DNA of 64,000 nt from Pagrus major (GCF_040436345.1 NC_133223.1:15128113-15192112); one strand, 5' to 3'; shown: positions 51,901-64,000, numbered from the stretch's first letter. The notes: generated by a model from the sequence alone, not told the origin. Numbers and translations are program-made.

Positions 51901-54418
51901 AGAGGAAAAACACAAGAGAAAGTTAGAGAGAAAGAGAGCGAGAGGCTAAAGAAAGGCAGGAAATAAGTCACGGTCTGGGCAGAGCCACATCTGCTAGCAG
52001 TTAAAACGTCACCGGAGAACATAAAATCCTATAAACACAGCACCACCCTCCTCTCCCTTGTGCACCCAGTTGACACGCCGAGACAAAAGTGTCCCCTGTC
52101 CCCACCACCAAACATAGGTATCCCACTTTTATCCATCCTGTCCTCTACTCCACACGTCTCTCTTGTCATCTTTTTCTGTAAAAAGCACCGATTTTGTCAT
52201 CTATTACAACATAAATGTCTGTCTTTCTCTTAGTCTTGATCCAATAATTTTCCTCTAAGCCTTTGCTCTCTTTTTCTCTCCGTCCACTTTGCCACCTTTC
52301 TCCCCTTTCCCTCCCACCCCTGTTCTGTTCTGGGGCATTTTTTTCCACTGCCAGGAAATGGAGGGAGGGAGGGAGGGAGAAAGGAAAAGAGGAAGGGAGG
52401 GAGGGCCCATGCTAGGCTCCGGCCAGGGGAGTGAGTAGATTCCTTGCCCTCTTCTCTGCTCCCTCTTTGAGGCCAGTATTGGGGCTAATGACTGGAGCAC
52501 GTTTGTAGAAGGAAAAAGGCTCATTTACAAATTGCAGGACGAACCTCAACCTTTATCATGTCAGACAGACATCCTCACAACTTAATCTGGGACACAGACC
52601 AGGTCTAATAAGCTCTAACTTATCTTATTTTCCCCTGCAGTTCATAAAAAAAGCTGCGATTTCAGGTTCAACTTTGACAAAAATCATAAGTGTGGATTCA
52701 ATTTGAGCCAAAAACTATAAACTATTAATTCAACTATTTTGATGATTGTATTTCAATCATTTTCTCATTTCAGATTTTCAAGTGAGAAGATTTGTTGCAA
52801 GTTATTTGAAGATGCGACCTCAGGCGGGGAGATAATGGTCATTTTTTAACAATTTCTTTCCACATATACAGAGAGAAAGATGAATTGCTTAATCAAAAAG
52901 TATTCTGCAGATTCATCAATAATGAAAATACTCATTCTTTTCTGTTTCTATTGATCATAACTGTTGATCGTAACTGTCCAATCGTCTGTTTTCTTCTTCT
53001 ACCTTGTATTTGGGCCAAGGATGTTCTGCTTTTCTTTTCATCTTCTCTTGTACACTTTTTCACCCACTTCAATGCACACTGAGGCAATGATATAAAACAA
53101 AATAACCTTGCCTGATCCAGCTCCATTTGCTAAAAAGAAGACGATGATACGCAGGAGAACGCTCAGAAAGGCCAGTAAGTGGATTTTTGAGCTCAGATAA
53201 TTGTGTTACATATACTGTTCTCAAAGGTCAAGAAGGAAACAGAATGAATAAAATAGTTTGAGGATGAAAGCGTGTTAAATAAATGTGGTGAGCAGATTTA
53301 TGCTTCCCAGAGGACCTGTGTCGAAAGATGTTTTTCTTCGACAAGAGTCTGATCTCTGTTGGTCAACGAACCAAGGCATGTGCACAAAACACAGGTTGTG
53401 GATGCAAATCAGTCTGTGCCGCACATGACAGGGAGTGCTGTTCACCTGTGACACATTTAAAAAATGTATTCAGGGAATACACAAAGAACCTGGTCCTGGT
53501 CTCTTTAAAATTAAAGTGTAGGGCTGCTACATGTGATTATTTTCTTTATTGATCAATCTGTGGCTTATTCCTCAATTAAAGGTCCAGTATGTAGGATGCA
53601 GTGGACCCACTCCCTCTGTAGGGAACATCTGGCTTTTGTCTTCGTTGGGAAAGGGTACAACTCCCTCATTCATTCCCGTGTCAAATGACTCTGCTGTAGT
53701 CACGTGTCTTTATCGGCTCCAGCTCCAATCAGCAGTGATGGAAACATGATACCCGGGGTGGACATGCTAATTTTCGCCCCACCCTTGATGAGGTTAAAGA
53801 CGTTCGCGCCTGAATACTTTTGTATCTGTCTCCATTCAAGCACCTCTTCATTTGAAAGTTTGAAAGAGAGAAGGAAAGAAGTAAAAAAAAAAAAAAAGTT
53901 ACTGCTGTAAGACTGTCACTGGCCTTCATCTAAGTACCCAATCAGTAAGGCAAACTTCTGCCAATGGGAAAGGAGTCGATCGCCTATTTTAAGCAGGTTG
54001 GACTACTTTTAAAAAACCTGCATATACATGCTAATTTTCTTGAAAACATTATATTGTATTAAAGCGCTCACTTGTAAAGTAACAAAAACACAATGATTCT
54101 TAATTTCAGGCAATTATGCACTAATGACAACATAATTATGAATATGAAAATTTGAAGTCCATCGTGTTAAAGCTGTAGGAGGAGTCTGAGAGCTAAATTC
54201 AAAATGGTCGACTTCCCTTTGGGTTTAGGCCATGGCACCAAGAGACTTTTTGTGGGTGTGATTCACATGTGTGCTGAATTTCATACATGTAAGTGAAAGT
54301 AGTCCCGGGGCCCGCATTTGGCCATATGGCCAAGGCCATTGCAAAAAACCAATAAAGTACTTAAACTTCCACTACATTTGAATTTTGAGTAAAGTTTCAT
54401 GACTTTTTGAGCATGTTT

Positions 54419-54457
<39 letters not shown>

Positions 54458-56965
54458 AAAAATTCCTTGCATTTCTAATTATATTCCATTTCAGCCAATC
54501 GATCCTCCTGAATCCTACACACTGGACCTTTAATTTACTATAAAATGTCAGAGAATAACAGAAAATGTTCTCCAAAACCTACATTTAATCAGTTTATTGT
54601 TAACATAACACATGTACTGTACTTCATGCTACTTTGTACTTTCCCCACTACATTCATTTAACAGCTGGAGTTCCTGTCAGCCTACTCTACAGATTACAAT
54701 TTTTGATGACAGCCTTTAGTTTGGCTTTTAACACATCTGAAGTGCATTCAATTTGTTCAGTCAACCACTTTAGAGTTAAAACTGTGTAAATGAGCCACTT
54801 TTAAGCTGTAGCAGTTGTCAAGGCTTTCTGGTTAATGGTGAAAGAATTCAACAATCGCACCTGGAGAGAACAATGGCAGCCAGTTAATCACTCATCTGAC
54901 AGCAAACTGTATTTCAGACACAAGGCCCGATCTGAAGGTGCGTCCCCTACACAGGACGATCTCTGATGGAAATGAAACGGGTCGTATTAGGTTGTTTTTT
55001 GTCAATTAACTTCCTTTTTAACATGTCGGGCTAATGATGTTGATTCAGTGCTTTTGACTGTGAGCTAGCAAGCATAAAACAAAGGGGAAACTGTTGGCAT
55101 CACTGAGTCTTTTCCCGAGTGAACTTATTTGCGCCTCGCCACCTATACGTGCCTTTAACTTTTAGCATGCATGAGTAAGTCAGTATTTTACATATTCATT
55201 ATCTCTTGCTCACAAGCCCTTTGAGTCGTGCTGCTCTTTGTCTTTGTGCGCTCGTGTTAATTCATGTGTGCAGCGCCTTTGAGTGCACGGTGCCGGTAAT
55301 GATAAGATACAGCTGGTAAGCTAAATGAGGACTCCTTTTAAGCCAAGCCAAGAGTGAAGAGAACACACTGCAGGGACATGAAACACAGCACACACACCCC
55401 CTGTTTCTTCCTCTCAACCCCCTCACTACACCGCCAAGTCTTACCTCACCCACAATCTCCCCCTGCTATAATTGCATGACTGTGGCTCCGTCTCCTCTCT
55501 GTTTTACATCACTCTATCTCGCCGTCCTTCCACAATCCCCGCGCAGTGTCCATGACTGGATGTCGGGCTACAGTAATTAGAGCAGGCTGATACAGGCAGA
55601 GGACACAGCGTCCCCTCATGCTCGTGTTCCCTACACCTGGGCAGATATTTTTAGCCCACCTTGGATGAGAGAGAACAGGCATCAACATGGCAACATGGCA
55701 GGGTGCCTGAGAGGCTCAATCAGAGCCTGCTCCAGATCCAGGGCATCAGGGGGACCAGCTTCCTCTTCTTCTTCTTCTTCAACCTCTCAACTCTTGGACT
55801 TCTGGTTGCCTTGTTAGACTAACTTCCTCTTGACGTCTGCATTTTTCAAGATCCAGAGCTGGCGCAGATAACCAAATTAACCACTGTGTCATTCCACCCT
55901 GTCGCCATGAATATTGCAGGATAACACAATAACACCGGATGCCATATAAACAGAAATATAAACACCCCTCTCTCTCTCTGTTTATATGCATGAGTGTGCG
56001 CACATGTCCCCTGAGGCCGCAAACTCTTATGACTTTCACTACGCCTGAATCTCGACCTCCTTTGCATACCAAGCCCCCTGTGCGGTTGAGTTAAGGCTCC
56101 AACATTTTATTCTCAAGATGCTTATCTCGTTTCCAGCAGAGTCCCGACCCCGGCCACCCTGCTACCACACTAGGCTTGTCTTCAAACGCAGCAATTTCTC
56201 ACCTCAGGAGGCACACGGGCGCCGTCCTTTGTCATAAATCAGGACTTAGTGTCCAGGCTTTAATACCCTAAACTCATGCCAGAAAATAAACACATCAATT
56301 CACACACAAAGAATCCTGCGTTTCATTTGTATCTCCTGCTCTTTTCCTGAAAATCTAAACACACACCCTCGAGGCTGATCAGATCCTCTCCTGCGATAGC
56401 TTCGCTCCAACTTGTTGACCTCCTTCAGACGGCACGCAGGAATGCCAGATCAGGCCCTTCCCACGGCCAGTCAGCTGGCCATATATTATCAGGGCAATTA
56501 CCTTTGGAGAAGAGATGTCTTTCTAATGCCTCCCCATTAACTCGGTGGGTATACTCAACAGACTCTGCTGTGTGCTCTGTCTCCACCATGCCATACCTCA
56601 CAGATCACGGCCATGAATCTAATAAAGGCGCGCACAATGGCACATTTTCCAGCCAGAGGGCTAAGGTAGGGACAGACGAGGAAGGTCAGCGGGGAGGGGG
56701 CCTACATGAGTAATGTTGTGGCAGTTGAGGCACTAATGGCCATCTGCGTGAAGCTATAAAGATAGACCAGGCAGCAGAGAGATGGTTTTATCTTGTGTTT
56801 TGTATTTGCCGTAGTGTCTGAAAAAATCTATCCTCTAATTAGGCTGCAGCCATTACTTCAGCCTGCAACTATTGTGCAGGTCAACAGAGGAGTCAACACA
56901 AAGCCAGGTGTTCAACAGCTGTGTCCGGTGAGAGTGCAAGGTCATCAACCACCACCTGGTGTGTG

Positions 56966-57001
<36 letters not shown>

Positions 57002-58422
57002 TCTGTTTTTTAAAGGGACAGTCCACTCCAAAATGAAAAATAAATATTTTGCTTCCTACCTGTAGTGGTATTTATCTGTCTAGATCAGTTTGTCTCAAAC
57101 TTTTCCTTACGCTGTACCGACTCCAAAGATATTAGGCTCTCAGAGTACCACAATTATGACAGTAGCCCTACTTTATTCAGCTCATTGTTTTGTGCTGTTT
57201 GCTGCAAACGTTAGCAGCTGCTGTGGACGCTGCACTCGTGCTCTATTCTAGTCTTCAACTTCAGTTTCAAGACGGCTGCTTGAAATATTCCTGTCCTGCT
57301 CTGCACTTCTCTTCCTGATAGTTCCTGTTTGGAGCCACGTCTGCAGTGTTTTTGAACCCCTCATGTTACCTCCGCTTATTACCTCGCTATCACAGCTTAG
57401 CTGTGAGTTTAGCTCGTAGCTAATCACGGATGACCGATGCCCGTGTGACATGCATGAATGTGACTACGTAGCAGGCTTGAACAAAAATATTTTATAGACA
57501 GACAAAACTTATTTTAAATTACATTTTAAAAGTTTTAGTATATTCATTTGAAATTCTGCTAAATGTTTTTTTAATGAACTCATCCATGTAGCACCAGAGG
57601 AAGCTGACAAACCACCAGTGGTGCACGTACCATAGTTTGAGAATAAAGGGCAGATTGTTTTGGTCATGCTGTAGAGATGTCTGCCTCCTCTCTAATGTAA
57701 TTGAACTAGATGGAAATACATTTGCAGCATTGTCTCTTTCCAGAAATCATAACCCGGTTACTCAAGATAATCTACACACCTTGTTGTGAACAGTTTCATG
57801 TAGGAACTATTTTCTCTCTACTGAACTGTATCACTGCTCAGAAGACAGCTGTGCATCCACTCACGGACGAGAGGCTAGCTAACATTACAGCTCAGCCAAG
57901 GAGGACGCAATTAATGAGAAAGAGACATTGCTGTTGAGTTTTTGAACAATTTTTCTGAGTGCCATCTAGTTCCATTATATTAGAGGGAAGGCGGATATCT
58001 CCAAAACGCTGCAACTCACGCCAAAACAATCCAGATGGATGAACAGCCCTACAGGCGAGAGTTAAAATATGTATTTTTCATTTTGGGGTGAACTGTCCCT
58101 TTAAAGGAGTAGTTTGAAATTTTGGGAAATTCACTTCCTCACCCCGAGTGAGAAGAGAAGACTGAAGGTGGTCGTCCCCCCTGTGCCATCAGGCCAGCTA
58201 ATCTAACAGCGCATTATCTCCGTGTTTACTCAGAGGTTGGACTACTTAGCGCCGCAGTGCGAGACCCATAAGGTGAGCATTCTCACAGCCCCTGAGTACA
58301 CAGACAAACACACATGCGCTCCTCACTGACCACCCAAACAACGGTGTTTGTACGCCATTAGAGCAGCTGCCAGTAGCACCCGAAGCATCCTGCGGGACTG
58401 ATGATGAGGGGCCATCAAACAA

Positions 58423-58474
<52 letters not shown>

Positions 58475-59138
58475 GGCGAGCAGGGCTTTGTGAGACAAAC
58501 ACTTGCCCTCCCTTCTTTTCTTTTCACAGCTGTCTGTCACTCTTGTGCCACTCTGGTCCTCACAACTGCACAGAATAAAGACTAAGAGGAGTATTTCTGT
58601 GTGTGTGTGGTCCAACAGGATGAAAATTGTAAGTGTTTGACTACAAAAAACACATCAAACTGCATTATGTGTGCAATCATTTTGAGGATTATGAATGTCC
58701 CTAGAGAAAGAAACTGCCTCACTGGCAATTTAGTTAAACTGGGAGCCTGATTGTCTCAACAATGAAGCTCGTAATTAAGCAGAGTGCCAACAATAAAAGG
58801 CATAATTGGCTCTTCTTAAGAAAATAAATACTATAACAAGCTGCATGCTCATACAGTCCTGAAAACCAGCAGCTATAAATGTCTAGTTTTCAGCACAGCA
58901 CTAACAGACTGACTCAGACCCTGTCCAGATGTTTTCCTCCTCATCTTGTGAACAAAGCTGCTGTGTTACTGTTCCTCCAGGCGGACAGCTCACACAGACA
59001 CACGAAGCAGAATCTGGTTCAAACATGAGAAAAAAACCTCACAAAGAAAAATGATTTCAGCTTCAGAGCTAAAAAACTTACCTGAGCGTTGCAGACAGCC
59101 ACGGCCAGCAGAAGCAGCGCGGCGACACTTCGACACAT
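36836..59138 (-). CDS. fstl1: Follistatin-like 1, secreted glycoprotein
   Basis: Ten coding exons join to 310 aa (human 308): 59082-59138, 43937-44038, 43683-43812, 42619-42651, 41580-41710, 40639-40757, 40168-40280, 39407-39517, 39204-39298, 36836-36877. Exon 1 is a signal peptide ([19 protein letters not shown]). Exon 2 is the follistatin-like cysteine module ([12 protein letters not shown]), exon 3 a Kazal domain ([16 protein letters not shown]), exon 4 a 33-bp micro-exon. Exons 5-7 form the SPARC-like EF-hand pair ([30 protein letters not shown]), and exon 8 a VWC-like segment ([13 protein letters not shown]). The C-terminus is [14 protein letters not shown]-glycosylation sequons NFS and NES are present. 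The family acts extracellularly, modulating BMP/TGF-beta signalling. The first coding exon begins exactly at an acceptor (CCAG|ATG), so a non-coding leader exon lies upstream. Intron 1 is about 15 kb. Confidence 0.97.
37808..37830. repeat. Poly(T) run
   Basis: Uninterrupted run of about 23 T in fstl1 intron 9; on the minus strand a poly(A) tract. No retrotransposed gene is recognisable next to it. Confidence 0.9.
39861..39902. repeat. (TG)n microsatellite
   Basis: About 21 TG units in fstl1 intron 7. Confidence 0.95.
43285..43374. repeat. hAT-like repeat fragment in fstl1 intron 3
   Basis: The block has 'ggtatcggaatcagtatc', then a GGATCGCTGCATCCCT end. This resembles the end of a hAT-type element family in fish whose termini carry GGGATGCACCGAT. 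Only one end is seen. The 123-codon frame across it is not a gene. Confidence 0.45.
44480..44838. mobile_element. TTAA MITE, family 1 copy C, with an inverted core
   Basis: The right end matches copy A (CCAAAACTACATAGTGC, then CACCTTTAA). The left end is diverged (CACTATGTAACATTTGG). Between about 44635 and 44686 the core reads in the opposite direction to copies A, B and D ('ggtggaccctgccacctttctagc' instead of its complement), while the flanks keep the normal direction. Confidence 0.75.
47755..48066 (-). repeat. Dispersed fish repeat (family 2), reverse orientation
   Basis: The block contains 'gcaggagcagtgacttcctgg' and 'agccagaccagctgtttccc', then 'tgctaagctaagctaac'. I recall this as part of a widespread percomorph repeat. 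Shorter relatives lie at 50342-50432 and 58106-58230. Confidence 0.6.
50342..50432. repeat. Fragment of repeat family 2
   Basis: Starts 'aaaggaacagttagacatttt' and contains 'ctaactctcggcgaaaacgc', resembling the terminal part of the same repeat family. Confidence 0.4.
51795..52410. repeat. Purine- and pyrimidine-rich low-complexity DNA
   Basis: GA-rich tracts at about 51820-51960 and a (GGGA)n run at about 52358-52410. Frames across them give Lys/Arg/Glu-rich or Ser/Leu-rich peptides typical of low-complexity DNA. Confidence 0.75.
53576..54533. mobile_element. 958-bp TTAA-flanked MITE-like element
   Basis: Left end TTAAAGGTCCAGTATGTAGG; right end, reverse-complemented, TTAAAGGTCCAGTGTGTAGG. 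The inverted repeats extend about 25-30 bp. TTAA lies at both edges. The interior has no transposase frame and holds a (GAAA)n tract. These termini are very common in percomorph genomes (recall). Confidence 0.85.
54419..54461. repeat. (GAAA)n microsatellite
   Basis: About ten GAAA units inside the 958-bp element. Confidence 0.95.
56959..57002. repeat. (TG)n microsatellite
   Basis: TG run with one TTTG interruption, immediately before the 1096-bp TTAA element. Confidence 0.9.
57010..58105. mobile_element. 1096-bp TTAA-flanked MITE-like element
   Basis: Left end TTAAAGGGACAGTCCACTCC; right end, reverse-complemented, TTAAAGGGACAGTTCACCCC. The inverted repeat continues for about 40 bp (both read CAAAATGAAAAATA next) and weakly to about 80 bp. 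There is no transposase. Part of the interior (about 57090-57650) looks like another repeat inserted within. Confidence 0.85.
58106..58230 (+). repeat. Fragment of repeat family 2
   Basis: Starts 'aaaggagtagtttgaaattt' and 'tgggaaattcacttcctc', the typical start of the repeat whose other parts lie at 47755-48066. It abuts the 1096-bp element. Confidence 0.45.
58423..58473. repeat. (CA)n microsatellite
   Basis: About 25 CA units in fstl1 intron 1. Confidence 0.95.
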
Positions 59139-59600
59139 CTGGACGTGGAAACAAGAAAAAGTAAAAGGTTTAGCGAAGAGAGACACAGAGGAGGAGAGTT
59201 TAACACGTCCATCACCAGCTAGTGATGGAGAAAACTTGAGACAAAAAGCTACTTTTAGGATTTCAGTGTTACCATTTTTGCAGGGAGGAGAAAGAAAAGA
59301 AGAGCGGCTCTGCTGGACGGTGCGCTGGGAGGAGGGGAGCTGCTGGTCTGGGTGTTTGTCGGGACGGAGGCGAGCAGGAGGTCCGTGATCGCAAGAAATC
59401 TGAGGAGCGCTGAGGAATTCGTGCCAGTCAGTCAGTCTCTCCTCCTCCTCCGTCACCGCCGCAGCCAATGAGCAGGTCTGGAGGAGGGGGAGCAGGAGGA
59501 GGAGGAGGAGGAGGAGGACCCGAGGAAAGTATGTGCGTCCTGCGTGTGCAACCATAATCTGTGAAAGATTAGTTAGGATGGGGCTAATTGGTTGATCCAC
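59139..59600 (-). promoter_or_regulatory. fstl1 leader exon, leader intron and promoter
   Basis: A pyrimidine-rich acceptor ends at 59139, immediately before the ATG. A candidate donor (AAAATG|GTAACA) lies at 59273/59272, which would define a 5' non-coding exon. Upstream are a (GAG)n tract at about 59480-59520 and a CCAAT box at 59465-59469. The long minus-strand frame at 59019-59606 that reads through all of this is not supported as a protein because it crosses the leader intron. Confidence 0.55.
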
Positions 59601-62600
59601 ATGCATTTCTTACAAGAAACGTAACTCTGGGTGGATTATGTTCACTGGCGTTGCGCGTGTAAAACCACCCTGCCGGGCCCCACTTTGCGCAGCCCTGGTG
59701 TAGATATTTTATTCAGCCAGCTACAATCTATGAGCCATTTATTCTATTCTTACAAATCACTCAGTCAAATACATTTGTATTGTTGTGAAATGTGATTAAT
59801 AGACCTTTATTGTGGGATATCAAGAGATAAAGACATATCAGTCATCAGGCTGTTTGCCCATTGATCACAATAGCACAATTCTCATTAACCACTGATAATT
59901 GACTTGATTCTTCAAGTATGCTTTGTTAGTTCTTGCATACAACTACACCAAGTGCGTTTATGCTTTAAAGGGGCACTATGAAGAAATTCTATCTTCATAT
60001 TTTAATATTTACAGTAGTAATGAGGTAATAAAACAAACTCAGACATATTTATTGTTTCCATAAGTGAATAAACAAGCTTATAAAATAAGTCTCTGCGGGA
60101 AAATAAGGTCCTCAGAACACTGTTTGAGGCTAGAAAGGTGGCAGGGTCCGCCACATACAAACAAAGTAAAACAGTATGAAATTGTGTTTTTGACTTGCAG
60201 CGCTATTAGAGTCCGATCAGACATATCTGTCTATAGCCTAATGCTACATCTGTGATTGGGTCTAAGGGGATGTTTGATTGAGCTCATCATTTGTAAGGTA
60301 TCTGTGTGCTGACACAAAACAAAACTCCAAAATCAAAATACTAAATTAAAGCCAGGATGTAATTAGTAAATGAATGCATTTGGATGGTATTAAACAGTGA
60401 CACGCTGTTAAAGTACAACCTTCATGTTTCTTCTTATTATGTGATTTCAGCTCTAAGTATGTCTCTTACCAGCAGTGTCCTTCAGTCACATTTTACATCC
60501 ATAGAAGCCCTGTGAAGACAAACCTCTCCCTCCCCATGTGCTGAAATTAATGTTCTGATTTAAGTATTTCAGGATTACAAACCACTACTGTTGTGCATGC
60601 TCCAGCGAGGAGTAATTAAAGAGTGATTAAGAAGGACAGTCTGAGACACCAAACACCGCAGCACGCTGAATTCTGAATAGAAAGCAGAGGATGAATGAAT
60701 TTTTCCCACTGCAAGCTATCAATTATATATAACTTCATCCCCTCTGAGGAGATCTACCTGTTTAAATAGATGCTGTGATTATCTGACACCCCGGGGCTTT
60801 TTGTGCGAGTGTGTGTGTATTTGAGAGTGTGTGCGTGCATACGTGTGTGTGTGTGTGTGTGTGCATTCTGGTGTTTTCATCCTACCCGCACTGATGTTGA
60901 ATAACAAGCAGTGAAAAACATGCTGGATTCAGTTTATACTCTGAAGATAGCCTCATACATATAATTGTTATTATATTTTAAGCATTTTTTTCTATTTGTT
61001 TCACTTATTAAATGGCCTTTGTTTGCCTCCCTGTTTTGCCGACATGCAGGAAGCTGTGTGAAAGGAGCTGGGAGCTGCAAAATCAAAACTTCAACTGTGA
61101 AACAATGCAACAATGACAGCCCTAATTTAGGCTGCTGGTGAGACAACTAAACTGTTTCCACTTACTTCCAGGTTAATTGTTATAACCCAGTCTAATCTGT
61201 GTTTAGGTTCCAGGAGACATTTTTAAGGAAACCGATTTACCAAGACGCAAAATATTAACACTTAAAGGGGAATTCCACAGATCTTACATATCAAAGTCTG
61301 TTTACAGGTCTTTACAGGTCTAAATACTTATCTGTACGGCATGTGAAAAAAGTTTTTTAAGGATTTTTGCGAGTGATGCAAAGTCTGACAAATTGCCGCA
61401 AGTGATGACACTTTAGTTGAAGCTGAAAGACTACAAGTTTAAAAATGAAAAAAAAAAAACCTGTGGATGTAGAGTTAGTAAAATGTGAGCTTACCAGATC
61501 TCTGTGGCCCGCTCCTCATCTCTGCTCTAGGCTAGTGGCTTGAGGCTACATTAGCCGCTACTAGAATAACACACCTGAATCAAGCCCCCAGGAAGTGCGA
61601 CAGGCTACGAGGCCAATTTAACATAACAGCTAAACAGTGTAAAGACAACGTCACACAATGCACAGAGTCCTAAAAAGACTTACCATAAAATTACATTGTG
61701 AAAAAAGTAACTGTAACACCGTGGATGCATTTTTTTGAGTGTCACAAACCCCCATGATGATGACTTGTTTCACTAGGATTAGGTCCTGTTGTTATGATAA
61801 CATTTGAGAAGTCTTCAGCAGCCACCCGATTAAATCTTTTTCGTTTTTAAACCAGAAGAAACCAGAAGCTGGGGTTGGTAATATTGTAGAAACCAGCAAG
61901 AGCAAGCTGAATTTTGCACATTCGCTATGTTCAAGGAGCTCCCTCAGCTTTTGTAGTCTAATGAATAAATCAGCAAACAACACTGTTAAATGTCGAAATG
62001 CCACAATCATCTAAACACAAGCAAATAGCCGTCACAAATGTATCTTAGTCTGAAAATGCTACCCAGCGCGACAGCAAAACCAGGCGTTACCAGCTCTTTT
62101 ATTGGGCTCAGGGGTTGTGTGCTTTGTGTTACTCGGTTAGTGGCTGAACGACAGTCTGTCACTGCTACTGCTGCTCACTCGCTCTTTGGGCCAGTGTGCT
62201 TTGTGCTACTGAGTTAGCTAGCTGCTGTAGAGCAGGCTCAGTGGCTTTGTACTGTCAGCGTAGCACACCGTTGTCATCGCTAACCATATCGTACTACCTT
62301 ATGTCTCACTCACATGTAAGAAAACACCTAATTATTATAAGGAGCGTTAACAACGAACATGGCTATTGTAAGTACTCCCTGCTCAAGCTAGCATGTTAGT
62401 ATTGGGAAATTTTGGCTGCACTTTCTCTGCATCTTGTGCCACTAGCTCGCTAATAGCTTTAGCAATACATCCATAGCCTTGTGGAAAACTCCGGTCACAT
62501 GCCATGAGTGCAGAGTGCAAAGGGTAGAGTGTTCAGGTAGTTGAATGAGACAATTGGATGGGCTTATCAGAGGCCTGCAGCAGCCACAGCTACTGGATTT

Positions 62601-64000
62601 TTTTTGTCTTTTGTTTGTCAGTGCATTTAATGTTTTTTAATCGCTGTCTGGACGTAATAAGAGATTTTCTACAAATATAACAAAACATGCTTCAGAATAA
62701 GTGACCAACCCTAGCTTTAATATGCTGCATCGATTTTGATCATTTTTTAAGCTGTCCATTGTGAGTCTGACAATGTTTTTCATTTTTCACTCCAACTGCA
62801 ACGTTAAAAAAATACAATATCCACTTTTTATGGTTTTGTTCAGATTCTCACAGCACATGGTTAATGTAAGAGACAGATTGTCATCATGGCTGAAAAAGTC
62901 TAAAGTGACTTAACGCCTGAGAGACTGTGGTTTTGGTTAACATGTAACTGAAACTATGATACCAAAAATCTAACCATACAGTTGACTCACAGTGCAAACC
63001 AGAGAAACCTGGTATTTGTCAGAGGAAATAGGCCGTGTAGAAACATCTTTTCTGTAAGACTGGGTTGCAAAAAACACACAGTGGGCTTTTTCATATAAAG
63101 ACTAATTGAAATCAATTGAAATAAAAGATTAATTGAAATCAAGAGTAGATTTGCCTTCTCCCAGCCCCCTGAAACTCAATTTAATGCACTTTATTCCTAT
63201 TTATATCCACCTCTGACAAGAGAAATCAGTAGAAAGAGGAAGACTGTTTTTAAGCAGCCTGACTGATATGTAATGCAAAAGCTGATAGACGGCACATCCT
63301 GTCGTTGTCAGTTTTTGCCACCCGTCTAGCTTTCTTCCTATTCTCTTTCCTGTAAGCACACACAGATACACACAAACACATACAGAAATGTGTGAAATAT
63401 TTAACACAGACTCAGAAAAGGACATTTACAGCACATTTGCTCTCACCACGTTCTGCAAGCAACTGGGAGAAGATGAATACTTAATCAGACAAACTGTTTA
63501 ATCTCTCCTCTTGCTGCAATGTCCAACAAACAATACCCATTCTCTCTTCAAGCCATCAGTGTAAAAACTGTTCTCTGCTACCACTGATTTAAATTCATGC
63601 ACTGTGCATGCACATGCGAGGGAATCATACAGTATTCAGTGCGGAGAACAGAGGTATTAGCTTGTCTGATGTCTCTCTGTGTTCTGCCAGGGGCTTTCCG
63701 AGAGGCATCTCAAATATTCACAAACATCCATCAATGCCTGAAAGGGTCAGAGACTAGCCACGGTCACACAGAATCACACACACACACACACACACATACA
63801 CTCGCGGGCATTAAAACACACACACGCATGCACATTCAATTAGACTTAGTCTTTTCTGCTCCTGGAGTTTTCTTTAATCACTTTTTTTTCAACCATCTCT
63901 TTCTCTGAGGCAGGGGTGTGTGTGTGTTTGTGAATGTGTGTATGTGTGTGTACACCCAGTGGGCTCCGAGTGTCTTCAGAAAGAAATGTATACTTGATGT
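59601..64000. other. Region upstream of fstl1; no gene seen
   Basis: Apart from MITE copy D and short CA/TG tracts (60843-60862, 63776-63796), I see no gene, exon series or structured element. Confidence 0.6.
59965..60190. mobile_element. TTAA MITE, family 1 copy D (right end lost)
   Basis: Begins TTAAAGGGGCACTATGAAG and follows copy A closely through 'gctagaaaggtggcagggtc' and 'caaagtaaaacagtatgaaa'. It stops after 'attgtgtt', without a right TTAA end. Confidence 0.75.

Larger units (their letters stand above)
44039..59081 (-). other. fstl1 intron 1
   Basis: About 15 kb between the signal-peptide exon and the follistatin-module exon. It contains MITE copies and microsatellites (separate entries). 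I found no nested gene. Open frames here lie in repeats or purine-rich tracts. Confidence 0.75.

Noticed and set aside
59019-59606. 195-codon minus frame with a signal-peptide-like Leu run, in frame with the fstl1 start
   Set aside because: The Leu run comes from the (GAG)n tract, and the frame crosses the likely leader intron and reads past the exon 1 donor.

Overview
The window is vertebrate nuclear DNA: multi-exon genes with GT-AG introns, CpG-rich promoters, long dinucleotide microsatellites and many short DNA-transposon relics. The compact introns, a bloodthirsty-like fish TRIM gene and the repeat families point to a teleost, probably a percomorph.

Four genes lie head to tail on the minus strand, in the same order and orientation as I recall for human 3q13.33: gsk3b (only coding exon 1, 1494-1581; the rest lies beyond the left edge), gpr156 (nine coding exons, 6877-15829, 824 aa), lrrc58 (four coding exons, 26514-33292, 352 aa) and fstl1 (ten coding exons, 36836-59138, 310 aa). 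I placed every splice junction by hand. All coding introns are GT-AG, and the exon phases join without a frameshift or internal stop. The genes are unrelated in function: a Wnt/insulin kinase, an orphan class C receptor of hair cells, a leucine-rich-repeat protein and a secreted glycoprotein. The arrangement is conserved synteny, not an operon-like unit.

A fifth gene, a TRIM E3 ligase of bloodthirsty (btr) type whose whole coding region is one exon (12890-14551, 553 aa), sits in gpr156 intron 1 on the same strand. It has its own spliced 5' leader, and a near-consensus ISRE lies next to a TATA-like box just upstream.

The remainder is intron and intergenic DNA. It holds several TTAA-flanked MITE-like elements: a family of four related copies in which one copy has an inverted core, plus a 958-bp and a 1096-bp element. 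It also holds a 234-bp MITE in gpr156 intron 4, a widely spaced inverted repeat in lrrc58 intron 1, a cluster of alternating repeat copies downstream of lrrc58, and microsatellites. Polyadenylation signals can be assigned for lrrc58, fstl1 and, less surely, the TRIM gene. I saw no rRNA, tRNA or CRISPR array and no intact transposase gene.
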